From Vulcanimicrobiota bacterium (GTDB taxonomy: Bacteria; Vulcanimicrobiota; Vulcanimicrobiia; Vulcanimicrobiales; Vulcanimicrobiaceae), in the NCBI GenBank assembly GCA_027307235.1, contig DAHUXH010000013.1, positions 248,001-312,000 of the forward strand: a DNA stretch of 64,000 bases, read 5' to 3'. Under the pieces are notes generated by a model. The model made no database searches. It was not told the origin of the DNA and saw only the letters and a list, made by a program, of their open reading frames with translations. The position numbers and the translations under genes are program-made. Positions 16,404-26,585 of the stretch are shown here, piece after piece (position 1 is the stretch's first letter; each line of letters begins with the position of its first letter).

Positions 16404-18812
16404 TCAGCGTAAGAGACTCACGGGAATTTGAATGGTGGCGGTGGCGCCGTCGTTGCGGTAGGCCGTCAGCGTCAGTTGAAATGTATTGAGCGAACCGATC
16501 GCTCCCGATGCGTTGAACGCGTACGTCGATTGCCAACGAGACGGTCCGATTTGCGCGATCGGCGTGATGTATCCCGGATAGCCGACCGTGACGCGCTTGA
16601 CGTTGCTGGTGGTGATCGCGCTCACGGTAACTTGCGCTCCATTTTGCAGCACGGTCGGCGAGAAGCTCGCGTAGAAAATTTGCGGCGGATCGCTATCGCG
16701 TGCGAACGTATTTTGCGGCGCGCTTCCAAACGTGAAAACGTTGGTATTCGGAAATGCCGTCGGCGTCGGTGCGGGCGAAGGCGTGACGGCGGGCGGTGGT
16801 GTTTGCAAGACCGGACCAACTGCAATCGGCGTCGGCATGGGTCGAACGCCGCCGCGCGGGGGCGGCAATGTCGTTCCTTGCGGTAACGTGGGAAGCGGTT
16901 CCGGTGTGGGAATCGCGGTGGTGGCCCCGGCCGGAGGCGGTGCGGGCGCTCCGGGTGTCACGATATGCGGCGTGACCACAATCACCAATTCGTTGCGCGC
17001 AAGGCTGTAACTGTCATCGCGAAAGAGATGACCGAGCAACGGAAGGTCGGCGAGATACGGGATGCGCGTGCTCTGCCGCTGCGATTGCTCTTGGATGAGC
17101 CCGCCGATGACAAGCGTCTGATTGTCGTGCAATGCGACGACGGTCTGCGTGTCGCGCGTTGAAATCGTCGGCAGGGTGGAGCCGCCCGATCCCGGTGCGA
17201 GACTGTTGACGACGGGATGCAGCGCAACCGTGACGTTCTGATTGTCATCGACGATCGGGGTGATGTCCAAGGTGACACCGGTGTTGAACTGTTGAATCTG
17301 CTGCGTCACCGCGGTGCCGACGCCGCCGCCGGTCGTGGTAAGGACCGAAATAGTGTCGCCGGCTCGAATCGATGCGGTATGTCCCGAGATAGTCGTGATG
17401 CGTGGATCGGCAAGCACGCGTGCATTGCCCTTTTGCACGAGCAGATTCAACGTTGCCGTCAACGAGATCGGCGTGCGGCCGACAGGCTGTAAGCGGATGA
17501 GTCGTGGGGTTTGCCCGGTCGGGTCGGGCGTCGGTTGAATCTCCGTGAACGTCGTCGAGATCGCTGAGCCTAATGAGAGGCCGAGGTTCTTCGCATCGGT
17601 CTCGTCGACTTCAAACACCTCGGTGTCGAGGACGACCAGCGGCGCGGTCACGTCGAGCTTCGCGATCAAGTCCTTTGCCATGCGGATGCTGGCCGGACTG
17701 CCGGAGAGGATGATGTCGGTCGAATTTGCCGGCACGGTCACATGAAGATCGGGAGCCATCTGCTGCAGCGCCTGTGTGACGGCGGTCGCGATGTCGGATG
17801 GGGTCGTCGATCCCTGCGTCGGCGACGGTACGGCGGACGTGAGGTGAACGATCTCGACATTGCTTGTTCCAAACGCGGCCTGCTCGGCCGGCACACCAGG
17901 CTGCGCCTGCGTGGCGGCTCCGTCGAGTTGCGCGATCGCGTCGGCGATGCGCTCGTGCTGTGCGGCGGTCGCCAGCACCGAGATCGCATTCAATTCCCTG
18001 TCCACGTCAACGCGAATAGCGGCAAACGATTTTCCGATCAGGTTGGCAACGGATGTCGCATCGACGTTATGCAGGCGATAGACTTGCGTGTAGCGTGTGC
18101 CGAAGGGCGGTTGATCGATCTGTGCGATCAGTGTCTTGGCTCTGGTGATGTCGTCGGGATCGCCGACGACGATGACGGTCGCGCCGGAAACGCTTGCCCG
18201 CACATGAGGTAATTGGCGCTCGACCGCGCGTGCGACGGAGCGCGGGATCGCGTTGACGATCTTGATCGCCTCGGCGGGTTGCGCGACCGGCGGTGCCGGC
18301 GTGGGGATGGAAACGTCGAGATTGGTGATCAGCGCTTTGATTTGAGCGAGATCAAGCGGAGCGGCACGAACGAGGACACTGGTCTTGGAGGCGGCCTCGA
18401 AATGCGCGCGAGGATAGAGCGGGTGCAGCCGGTCGATGAGGGCCTGCGGCTTGATTGCGCGGAGTTGCTCGATCTCAACGGTCGGCTCGCTCGGGTTGGG
18501 AACATCAATGCCTTGCGCGATCGAGCGCATCGCCTGCACGTCGTCCGGCGGAGCCACGACGATGATCGAGTTCGAGGAATGTTCCACTCGAATGGATGCA
18601 TGCGGATAGAGTCCATGCAGAATCGCCGCCGCACGATCGACGCGTGCGACCGCGAGAGGGATTACCGCCGCAACCGGCGTCGGTGTCGGAGTCGGCCGTG
18701 CCTGCGATCGCGAGCCGGATTGTGCGCTCGCCCCCGGCGGCGCAACCACGACACCCGCTGCAACGCCAGCAACGAGCCAGATGAGACAAAACGAAAAGCG
18801 GAGCACCCTCAT
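16404..18812 (-). CDS. Secretin (PilQ/GspD-type outer-membrane pore) with Pro-rich linker and C-terminal domain
   Basis: Secretins form multimeric outer-membrane channels for type II/III secretion or type IV pili. The 802-residue product has a signal peptide (about 1-31), a PTPTPTP linker, several N-domain modules (about 50-330; the IKIVNAIPRSVARAVERQLP and VYRLHNVDATSVANLI parts), and the secretin core at about 390-615 with VVALHDNQTLVIGGLIQE and LPLLGHLFRDD. A Pro/Thr-rich stretch (about 620-690) and a C-terminal beta domain follow, which ordinary secretins lack. No other pilus or secretion gene is in the window, so it appears orphaned. It is divergent from the RHS gene across a 256-bp gap. 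Confidence 0.9.
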   Translation of the reverse strand: MRVLRFSFCLIWLVAGVAAGVVVAPPGASAQSGSRSQARPTPTPTPVAAVIPLAVARVDRAAAILHGLYPHASIRVEHSSNSIIVVAPPDDVQAMRSIAQGIDVPNPSEPTVEIEQLRAIKPQALIDRLHPLYPRAHFEAASKTSVLVRAAPLDLAQIKALITNLDVSIPTPAPPVAQPAEAIKIVNAIPRSVARAVERQLPHVRASVSGATVIVVGDPDDITRAKTLIAQIDQPPFGTRYTQVYRLHNVDATSVANLIGKSFAAIRVDVDRELNAISVLATAAQHERIADAIAQLDGAATQAQPGVPAEQAAFGTSNVEIVHLTSAVPSPTQGSTTPSDIATAVTQALQQMAPDLHVTVPANSTDIILSGSPASIRMAKDLIAKLDVTAPLVVLDTEVFEVDETDAKNLGLSLGSAISTTFTEIQPTPDPTGQTPRLIRLQPVGRTPISLTATLNLLVQKGNARVLADPRITTISGHTASIRAGDTISVLTTTGGGVGTAVTQQIQQFNTGVTLDITPIVDDNQNVTVALHPVVNSLAPGSGGSTLPTISTRDTQTVVALHDNQTLVIGGLIQEQSQRQSTRIPYLADLPLLGHLFRDDSYSLARNELVIVVTPHIVTPGAPAPPPAGATTAIPTPEPLPTLPQGTTLPPPRGGVRPMPTPIAVGPVLQTPPPAVTPSPAPTPTAFPNTNVFTFGSAPQNTFARDSDPPQIFYASFSPTVLQNGAQVTVSAITTSNVKRVTVGYPGYITPIAQIGPSRWQSTYAFNASGAIGSLNTFQLTLTAYRNDGATATIQIPVSLLR

Positions 18813-19068
18813 ACCCTGGTGAGCGACGGTTAGCTACCAAGACGCTATCGCCTTTTTCCGGAAAGAGGTTGTACTCCTGAACACCAGTCGCAACAGTAAA
18901 GATTCGAAAAAGTCGCAGATGTCTTTACAGGGACCATGTCGTGATCGTGCGTAGGTGCGGTGGACAAATCACAATCGAAGATCGATTGACAATGCGGGTG
19001 TAGGTGTCGGCGTATAGCAGACATCTATCGTTTTGTCATCGTGTCGGGTGCCGATGGGAGACAGTAGG

Positions 19069-22000
19069 ATGCGTCGCGTTCTTGCGCTTACGCTTTTGGT
19101 AGCGTTGTGTATGCAGTTGTCGGGTGCGACGATCGCGCAGGCGCAAGCCGCGCGGTTGGATTCGCCCGAACGGTATGCGGCGATGCACGCCGCCATCCCG
19201 ATGATGGCGCCGATCGTGCAAAGCGATCACCCCGCGCCGCGCGTGCTCGACTATCGCCACGTGCCGCGCGTGCAGCGCCTCGGATCGCTGGTCTTTCGCA
19301 ACGACATGCGCACGACGCGCGTGGATGTACGCAACGCCCCACGCGACCCGCAAGCCGTGCATCACGCGATGACGCCGCCGCTGGTAAAGCTGGGCGTTCC
19401 CGTCCCCCTGCCGGCGCGCTCGCGCCATGGTCTGGGAAAGACGGTCGATGCGCCGGCTGCCTCGCCGACACCGCTTGCCAACGCGTGTCCGTCGTGTAGC
19501 CCGCCGCCGCGGCCGACGCCGACACCGACGCCGCGGCCATTCCCCTCGCCAACCGCCTCGCCGACGCCGCGCCCCTCGACCGCACCCACACCGACTCCGC
19601 TGCCGCCGACCCCGACGCCGATTCCGACGCCGTTCGCAACGGCGCCGCCTCCGGCCGCGCTGCCGCCGGCGACCACGGGCATCAATCACTTCTGGACGTA
19701 CGAAGAAGCCGCGATTGCCGGTGTGGGCAAGACGATGGTCAACACCAACGGCAATCTGCTGGTGCAGGCCGACGACATCTCGATTCCCGAGCGCGGCATT
19801 GATCTGGCCTTCCGCCGCACCTACAACAGCTCTAGCCGTCACGATTATGCCAACACCGATGGTTCGCAAGTGTCGAACTTCGGCAACGGCTGGACGTCGA
19901 CGTTCGACGCGCACTTGGGCTACAACGCGGCCCAGACGGTGCTAAGCGTGTACGACTTGGACGGCGCGCGCTACGACTACACGCCCGACCCGAGCGGAAA
20001 CGGCACGTGGGATCCGCCGGCGGGCATGTACAACCGCTTGGTGCGGGCATCGAACTGCGAGTACCAGTGGATCAAGAAGAACGGCACGACCTACGCATTC
20101 TTTGCCCCCGACGGGGTGCAGGGGTGTTCGCAGCCGGCGGGAGAGGCCGGGCGCATCTTCATGATCTTCGGTCGCAACACCAACGACACGTTGCAGTTTC
20201 AGTACTCGTTTGTGAATCCGGCGCTGGCGAGCACGCTCACGCAGATCAACGTCGTGCACTCCGACGGTCAGCAGCTGGTGCTGACCTTCGCGCTGCAGAA
20301 CGGTTTTGACGAACTGTCGAGCATCACGCGCCCGGACGGTCAGGTATTGCAGTACACCTACGATGCGAACGGCAATTTGGCGCAGGTGCAGTTGCCGGGC
20401 ACGAGCGGTGCGCTGGTGCTGCAGGAGCAGTATGTCTACGCACCGGGCACGCATCGGTTGACGGCGGTGGAGAATCCGCGCTTTGTCAGCAGTGCGCTGA
20501 GCCACGGCGGCACAGCCACCGACGGCGACTCGATCAACTTCGGCTATGATGCGCTCGGGCGCGTGACGTCGCTGACGCATATCGGGATGACGAACCTCAC
20601 CCCGGCCGACGGGACCGGCACGCAACTCTTGCCGGGCCTGCCGACGACGCCGTATGCGTGGCATCAAGACCTCTACCGGTACACCGGCGCGCAGACGGAG
20701 TTCCTCGATAGCGACGGCCACGTCACGATCTATACCGCCGACACGGGAGCCAACGTTCCAGCCGACGCGGTCGGGCGGATCGTGCAGACGCAGGAAAGCA
20801 CCGGCTCGATCTTCCTCGTGAGCAGTCAAACGTGGGATGCGCGCAACAACTTGGTGCAGACGATCGATCCGCGCAACAACGTGACCGACTACGCCTTCGA
20901 TGCCAACGGCAACACGATTGCGGTGGCCCAGCCGCTGGCGACGACGGCAACCGGGACGTTTCGTCCGACGAGTCTGTTCACGTACGATGCGAACAACAAC
21001 ATCACGACGTACTGCGATCCGAACTTCACGGCGGCAAACGGGCTGAACTGGGCGGGCCCCGGCACGACGCCGGCGACCTGTCCGGCAATCGCGGGTGCGA
21101 CGATCTACACGTGGGACACGAGCGATCCGGCTGAGCCGTTCGGGCGCCTGATCCGCACGCAGTCCCCGCTCGGCTATCACCGCACGTTTGCGTACAACGT
21201 CGCGGCGCAAGGCGGCGACTTCTCCTTGCCGACCGACGTGACCGGTGATCCGATCGCGCAGAACGATCCCTCGACGCCCACACGCATTTCGCATCAAAGC
21301 TTTGCGTACGACGCACGCGGCAACCTGACGAGTTACAACACCGGTACGGGCGCGTGGACGCTGACGTACAACGTGACCAACGAGCCGGTGATGCGCACCG
21401 ATCCCGACGGCGTATCGTCGTACAAGTGCTACTACTACAACGGCTTGGTCGCCTGGACGGAGACCTCGGCGCAGCACGCCAACGACGGCGGCAGCCGCGG
21501 CGTGCCGCCGGCGAACCTCACGTGCTCGCAGACCGGACCCAACCATGCGGTGGCTTTCGTCTACGATCTCGACGGCAACAAGGTGGCCGAGGTACATCGC
21601 TACACCGGGACGGCGGCCACACCCGCACTGGACGTGACGCGCAACGTCTACGACGGCGACGATCGCTTGGTGGAAGTGATGGTGCCGCACGATCCCACGT
21701 ACGACATCTACGCATTCTCGTGGATGACGCGCTACATCTACGATCCCTCGCAGAACGGAGGGAACGGGGCGATCGCGATCGGCGGCGGTCCGGCGATCAC
21801 GGCGCACGGTAACCTGTACAAGACACAAGAGTGCTTGGCCGGCACGACGGTGGCCTATGAACTCAACGGTCCCAAGCCTGCGGCCACGAGTTGCGCGTTC
21901 ATGGACGTGCGCGGCACGGCGTTCGATGCGCTGGATCGCGCGACCGCGACGTATGAGGCTGCGGTCGGGAACACGCCGACGCAAACGACCGTCTATGACG

Positions 22001-24822
22001 GCACGTGCGCCGACGGCATGAGTTGCGTGGGTTTGGTCAACGAGAAAGTGAACGGCGCAGGCCAGACGCAGTCGATGAACTACGACCCGCTCGGGCGCCT
22101 GTCGCACATCGCCTTCAACGATACGGTGCAAACGAATCGTCTGACGGCGGCACCACCGCTCAGTCCGGTAGCGGCGCCTAGCGCGACAGTTCCGCCGCTC
22201 AACCATTGCAACGTGTGTCCGGGAGGAGGTCCGACACCGACGCCGCGGCCGACGGCAACGCCGCGCCCGCCGCGCCAGACACCGACACCGCGTCCAACGG
22301 CAACGCCGATTCCGCCGCGTTCGACACCGACACCGATCCCGACGCCGGTGCCGACCATGACACCGATTCCGACGCCGGTGCCGACCGTGCCGCCGCGTCC
22401 GACGCCGCCGCCTGCGCGCACGTATGTGTACGATGCCGATGGCCATCCGACGACGGTGACCTCCAGTCAGTTCGGGCCCATGACCTACACGTACGATGCC
22501 GACGGCAATCGCACGTCGATGGTCGAGCCGACGAACGAACCCAACTACACGGATGCGGCCACGATCAGCTACCGCTACTACCCCGATGACTTGCGCAAGA
22601 CGCTCTCGCTAAAAACACCGCTTGGCAACTGGCAAAACGTGTTCCGCTACGCCTATCGCAGTGACGGCAAGCTAGAACAAGAAGCCATCCACGTCCCGAG
22701 TTTGCGGCTCGCGCACCCGTTTTCGTGGACCTACACCGCTGCCGGGCGTGAGGTGAGCGAGAGCGACCCATTCACGGGCTCGGTCGTGAATACCACATCG
22801 ATCTCCGAAACGAAGCCCGCCTTCCACGCGCAAACATTTGATTTCCCCACCTGTATCGCAAAACCAAATCCATTTCCATTGGCGCCTTCGGCTACGCTAG
22901 TTGCCAAGCAGTACACCTACGATGCGAACGGACAGATCGCCACGATGACGCTTCCGCGCGTCAACGCCGATCGAACGGGAACATCGTACTCGCGGTTCTC
23001 GTATGACGATGAAGGCGAAACGCTCGGCTACGCTGCCTATCAGGTGAGCCCGCTCGAACCTGCTTCGGTGGTGAGCAACACCTATACGGTGCGTGGGGAA
23101 CACGCCGGCGCAACGTGGAGTGGGAATCTTACGTCAGCCGGTTTCAACCCACCCCAGAAGAGCACGTGCGCAAATCCCGGTTTCCCGCTCGCCATGGCGA
23201 CCGATGACTACCCGGCTGAGCGCTATATGTTCGGCAACGGCATCCGCTTTGGCAGCAGCGGCGTGGATGGCAACGGTTTAGGCGGCGGAACGCCTGCCGT
23301 AACGGGACCGGATACCACGGTCTACGATACGCGCAACGGCGCCATCATCGGCCAAGTGGATAGCTTCGCGCAACAGAACTCCTGGACGTACGACGGAGCC
23401 ATGCGTCAAGCGCAATCGACGGGGAAAGGCTTCTTTTTCAACGGGCGCCTCTTGGTGTCGGGAACGACAACGCACACGTATGACGCCGAGAATCACCTCA
23501 CAAACGAAACGCTCGCGAAGTATCCGCAGCCCGATGCGGTTCCGCTCACGGACGAGACGACGCGCAGTGACTTCTCGGTGAACGGTACCTCGGGAAGCGG
23601 TACCTACGCCTATGGTGCCGACGGGCATCCTTGGCTGGATGCCGAGTTTCAGAACAATCAGGGCGGTTCCGCCAGTTTGCATTGGGACGGCGATGAATTG
23701 CTCTTCACGGCCCTCGCGGCAGCTGTGGCCAACGGGCAGCCGTTCTCGCTGAAGATCGGCAATCTCGGTGAAGTCTTTGGCGCTGGTGGAACAACGCCGC
23801 AATTGTGGGTGTATGACCGCGACTGGACCGGCACGGTCGTCAATGAGCATACGAGCAACGATTTCACCAAATGGGAACCGCCCAACTCGATCCACAAGCC
23901 CGCGTACACGATCCCTTCGCTCGTGCCGCCGATCACCCGGACCCCGAACGGCCAGCCGGTCGGCGTGCCTACTCTCGGCGTCGGCGTGCAATCCCCGTGG
24001 GGCGACGAGCCGCCGGCTGGCGGACCGCAGGAACACTGGGGCGATCCGAACTTCAGCGGTACGTGCGAATGCAGCATGCCCGATGGTTTTGCAATTCGGC
24101 AAGTTGGCCCCGACGGCTACTCCGACGGCCTCAACTCGTTCCAAGGCGTGCGCACCTTCGACCCGATCACCGCCCAATGGACCACCCCTGACGCCTACAA
24201 AGGCGACGTCAGCGACCCCATGACCCAGAAACCCTTCATGTGGAACAACAACAATCCATATGACTATGAGGATCCAAGTGGGTACTACGTCTTTGATGAT
24301 GGCATGTATAGCGAAGCCCTCGAGTTCGAGCAACTCGCCTTCGCTCAAGCAGCCCTAGCTACTGACAAAAAGGTTCTCGCGGCAATGAAGAATCTTGACC
24401 CGAAGAGTACAGAGTACGCGGCACTAGAGGCTCTTCACGAGGACCTACAACCAGGCCAGGGCAATTGGCACGTTAACTTCGGCGCGACCGATCCGACAAA
24501 CATTGCGGAGACGCATACGTCCTGGTTCGCTAAACTTGGAGCCACCACGGCGATGCCGTCGTCCATTGAAGTTAAGGGTACCACTGTTGGGCCGCAGTTT
24601 TCGGGAATTTCACTTTCGCAGCAAATGTCGACGGTTGTGTCAGAAGGCGGAATATATGAACTTGGAACGGGAAGAGCCGGTAAAGTGCTTCAATCGAAAT
24701 ACGCGAAAGCAACTTACACTGACGAGTATAATAATGATAAAACTATCGACAGCGATAAGAACGTCGATGACATGACCAATAACTACTTTGCAATTCCGAT
24801 CGGAGTTCCAATCGACCAATGA
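19069..24822 (+). CDS. Large exported RHS/YD-repeat protein with variable C-terminal domain
   Basis: A 1917-residue Sec-exported protein (signal peptide MRRVLALTLLVALCMQL..., about 1-27). Pro/Thr linkers lie at about 144-198 and 1054-1118. Between and after them are tyrosine-aspartate repeats (TYDANGN, YVYDADGHPT) that in RHS proteins fold into a hollow shell. The core signature (RTFDPITAQWTTPDAY ... NPYDYEDPSG) sits at about 1684-1740 and is followed by a roughly 175-residue tail unlike the rest and lower in GC. In known RHS proteins this position holds a toxin or effector. I recognise no catalytic motif in it. I chose ATG 19069 because of GGGAGA 7 bases upstream and the signal peptide. It overlaps the next gene by 4 bp. 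Confidence 0.93.
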   Translation: MRRVLALTLLVALCMQLSGATIAQAQAARLDSPERYAAMHAAIPMMAPIVQSDHPAPRVLDYRHVPRVQRLGSLVFRNDMRTTRVDVRNAPRDPQAVHHAMTPPLVKLGVPVPLPARSRHGLGKTVDAPAASPTPLANACPSCSPPPRPTPTPTPRPFPSPTASPTPRPSTAPTPTPLPPTPTPIPTPFATAPPPAALPPATTGINHFWTYEEAAIAGVGKTMVNTNGNLLVQADDISIPERGIDLAFRRTYNSSSRHDYANTDGSQVSNFGNGWTSTFDAHLGYNAAQTVLSVYDLDGARYDYTPDPSGNGTWDPPAGMYNRLVRASNCEYQWIKKNGTTYAFFAPDGVQGCSQPAGEAGRIFMIFGRNTNDTLQFQYSFVNPALASTLTQINVVHSDGQQLVLTFALQNGFDELSSITRPDGQVLQYTYDANGNLAQVQLPGTSGALVLQEQYVYAPGTHRLTAVENPRFVSSALSHGGTATDGDSINFGYDALGRVTSLTHIGMTNLTPADGTGTQLLPGLPTTPYAWHQDLYRYTGAQTEFLDSDGHVTIYTADTGANVPADAVGRIVQTQESTGSIFLVSSQTWDARNNLVQTIDPRNNVTDYAFDANGNTIAVAQPLATTATGTFRPTSLFTYDANNNITTYCDPNFTAANGLNWAGPGTTPATCPAIAGATIYTWDTSDPAEPFGRLIRTQSPLGYHRTFAYNVAAQGGDFSLPTDVTGDPIAQNDPSTPTRISHQSFAYDARGNLTSYNTGTGAWTLTYNVTNEPVMRTDPDGVSSYKCYYYNGLVAWTETSAQHANDGGSRGVPPANLTCSQTGPNHAVAFVYDLDGNKVAEVHRYTGTAATPALDVTRNVYDGDDRLVEVMVPHDPTYDIYAFSWMTRYIYDPSQNGGNGAIAIGGGPAITAHGNLYKTQECLAGTTVAYELNGPKPAATSCAFMDVRGTAFDALDRATATYEAAVGNTPTQTTVYDGTCADGMSCVGLVNEKVNGAGQTQSMNYDPLGRLSHIAFNDTVQTNRLTAAPPLSPVAAPSATVPPLNHCNVCPGGGPTPTPRPTATPRPPRQTPTPRPTATPIPPRSTPTPIPTPVPTMTPIPTPVPTVPPRPTPPPARTYVYDADGHPTTVTSSQFGPMTYTYDADGNRTSMVEPTNEPNYTDAATISYRYYPDDLRKTLSLKTPLGNWQNVFRYAYRSDGKLEQEAIHVPSLRLAHPFSWTYTAAGREVSESDPFTGSVVNTTSISETKPAFHAQTFDFPTCIAKPNPFPLAPSATLVAKQYTYDANGQIATMTLPRVNADRTGTSYSRFSYDDEGETLGYAAYQVSPLEPASVVSNTYTVRGEHAGATWSGNLTSAGFNPPQKSTCANPGFPLAMATDDYPAERYMFGNGIRFGSSGVDGNGLGGGTPAVTGPDTTVYDTRNGAIIGQVDSFAQQNSWTYDGAMRQAQSTGKGFFFNGRLLVSGTTTHTYDAENHLTNETLAKYPQPDAVPLTDETTRSDFSVNGTSGSGTYAYGADGHPWLDAEFQNNQGGSASLHWDGDELLFTALAAAVANGQPFSLKIGNLGEVFGAGGTTPQLWVYDRDWTGTVVNEHTSNDFTKWEPPNSIHKPAYTIPSLVPPITRTPNGQPVGVPTLGVGVQSPWGDEPPAGGPQEHWGDPNFSGTCECSMPDGFAIRQVGPDGYSDGLNSFQGVRTFDPITAQWTTPDAYKGDVSDPMTQKPFMWNNNNPYDYEDPSGYYVFDDGMYSEALEFEQLAFAQAALATDKKVLAAMKNLDPKSTEYAALEALHEDLQPGQGNWHVNFGATDPTNIAETHTSWFAKLGATTAMPSSIEVKGTTVGPQFSGISLSQQMSTVVSEGGIYELGTGRAGKVLQSKYAKATYTDEYNNDKTIDSDKNVDDMTNNYFAIPIGVPIDQ

Positions 24823-25400
24823 GCAGAATTTTCTCCGCGATCACTTTCGTTAGTATTCTGCTTACGTGCGCGGGCCACTCGCAGCTTGGCGGGATCGAGC
24901 GAACATCTGTGAGGTGGCCAACTAAGGAAGATGCTTGGATCTTATATAGCGCCGAGCAGAGTCGCCTCTTGCTTTTTCGGCATCGTGATGTGCTTGAAGA
25001 GCTGACTTACGAGGCTTCCGATAAGGCAAGAAGCCTTGCCGGAGGGAAAATTGCTCACCTTCCCGCGCCGGCAACCGAAAGGGATTTGCTTTCATTGGAC
25101 ACGATTCATGACATTTACGAGCGCGCCGTCAAAGAGTTGAGGTGCGGCCGCCGGTGGAAAACGCTAGAAACGCGAACAATAGAGGGACCTTATACGCTAA
25201 TTCATAGTAGAACGCAAAAATGCATCCGGGTTTCAATCCTTGCGCGAGACAAAAAGATAGAAACGGATTTTCTGTTTAAGGATGACGAACACCGGGTTTA
25301 CCAAACAATATCCATGAGCTATGACGACCCGACTGACCAGGGTGGGAATCCTCGGCGTTGGACTGAAGCTGGCCTGCTTTCGCGGAGAGTTATTTCATGA
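24819..25400 (+). CDS. Exported protein overlapping the RHS gene, candidate immunity protein
   Basis: A 193-residue protein that starts inside the RHS stop codon (ATGA at 24819). It has an N-terminal hydrophobic segment (about 4-17) ending LLTCAGHSQ, so it is probably exported or a lipoprotein. The rest is charged and mixed alpha/beta, with two later cysteines (ELRCGRR, TQKCIRV), and matches no family I know. Its position directly after an RHS variable tail and its equally low GC are what is expected of a cognate immunity gene. Since it is exported, the RHS tail would act outside the cytoplasm. That role is inference. Confidence 0.75.
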   Translation: MSRIFSAITFVSILLTCAGHSQLGGIERTSVRWPTKEDAWILYSAEQSRLLLFRHRDVLEELTYEASDKARSLAGGKIAHLPAPATERDLLSLDTIHDIYERAVKELRCGRRWKTLETRTIEGPYTLIHSRTQKCIRVSILARDKKIETDFLFKDDEHRVYQTISMSYDDPTDQGGNPRRWTEAGLLSRRVIS

Positions 25401-25595
25401 GACATCAAGCGGCATGCCTCATCCGCTGTTCAAATGCCAGGCCAAGTCCGCGGACGGGCGTAAGATCGAGCTGCGGATGATCGCGTAAGAAAGATGTGTC
25501 CCATCGAGAGAACTGGACTTGACCCGGTTTCGAGGGCGGTCTTGCGAGTGACGCTTTCGGTGCGTTCGTTCAATCCTCACAAGAGCGGATAGACT

Positions 25596-26564
25596 CTACG
25601 GGTTGAGTTGCTGGAGGAGTTTGTCGGCTTCTCCGGCGAGGTAGTTGTTTTGGGCGTCGATGGCGAGGCGTTCGGCTTTCTTTGCGTCGGCGATCGCGGC
25701 GTCGGTTTGTTTGAGCGCCGCTTCGATTTGTGCGCGGCGCCAATAGTAGTAGCCGTTGTTGGGATCGATTGCAATGCCCGCGTTCACACTTTGCAGGGCG
25801 TTGGCGTCGTCGTTGACCGCGTGATACGCGCGAGCTAGCGCGTCGTAGAGGGCGCCTGACGGTTTGGTCAGCTTGGCGCGCTGCGCGGTTAAGAACGCGA
25901 TCGCTTCCTTGTACTTCAGGTCGTCGACCATTGCGAGACCGAGATTCTCCACCTGGGTCTGGTTGGAAGGGCTGAGGTCAAAGGCTTTCTGGCAATCGGC
26001 CAGCGCCTCGTCGTGCTTCTCCATGTCGCGGTAGATGTAGCAACGGTACTCATACCCCCACGGATTTTGCTGGTCGACGGTGACCGCGATGTTGGCGTCG
26101 TCGAGTGCGTCGGTATAGCGTTCGAGATCGTCGTATGCAAGCGCGCGCTGGCGGCGCGTGTAGCCGTCGCGCGGGTTGGTCTCGATGTACTTGGAACAAT
26201 CGCTGACCGCTTGTTGGGAGTTGTCGCGGTCGATGTCGATGCCGCACATCTGACGCCAGGGCCAATCATACCCATGATCGAGCTTCACCGCTGTCTGCTG
26301 ATCTTGATACGCCTTGTCGAGCTGATGCAAATCCCAATAGACGCTGCCGCGCAAGGAATAGGCCTCGGCATTCTTCGGGTCTTTCGAAAGAATGTCGAGC
26401 GCGATCTTCATCGCCGCCGTATCATCGTCGGTGTTGTAGGCCTTCCACCCCGCGTCGAGTTGCGTACGGTACGGGTTGTCGTCAGCGCGCGCCGGAGCAG
26501 CCGACGGCAGAACGATCGCGAGCGCAAGCGCGCTCCACATCAGAAAACGAATGGGCGCCAGCAT
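25596..26564 (-). CDS. Exported tetratricopeptide-repeat protein
   Basis: A 322-residue protein with a signal peptide (ending ...APARADD) and about seven TPR units, for example YSLRGSVYWDLHQLDKAYQD and RRQRALAYDDLERYTDAL, so probably a periplasmic scaffold. I chose the ATG at 26564 because AAAGGA lies 6 bases upstream; an in-frame ATG 15 bp earlier precedes this site. It follows the MFS gene by 21 bp on the same strand and is probably cotranscribed. No partner is evident. Confidence 0.85.
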   Translation of the reverse strand: MLAPIRFLMWSALALAIVLPSAAPARADDNPYRTQLDAGWKAYNTDDDTAAMKIALDILSKDPKNAEAYSLRGSVYWDLHQLDKAYQDQQTAVKLDHGYDWPWRQMCGIDIDRDNSQQAVSDCSKYIETNPRDGYTRRQRALAYDDLERYTDALDDANIAVTVDQQNPWGYEYRCYIYRDMEKHDEALADCQKAFDLSPSNQTQVENLGLAMVDDLKYKEAIAFLTAQRAKLTKPSGALYDALARAYHAVNDDANALQSVNAGIAIDPNNGYYYWRRAQIEAALKQTDAAIADAKKAERLAIDAQNNYLAGEADKLLQQLNP

Positions 26565-26585
26565 GGGTGTTCCTTTCATTCGGGG

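Noticed and set aside
18986-19018. Promoter with perfect TTGACA upstream of the RHS gene
   Set aside because: The only -10-like hexamer (TATAGC at 19013) is 21 bases away, too far for a normal promoter; left unannotated.
22225-22420. Tandem DNA repeat
   Set aside because: The repetition reflects codons of a Pro/Thr protein linker inside the RHS reading frame, not an independent repeat element.
19942-22446. 834-residue minus-strand frame inside the RHS gene
   Set aside because: Arg-rich shadow frame opposite conserved YD repeats.
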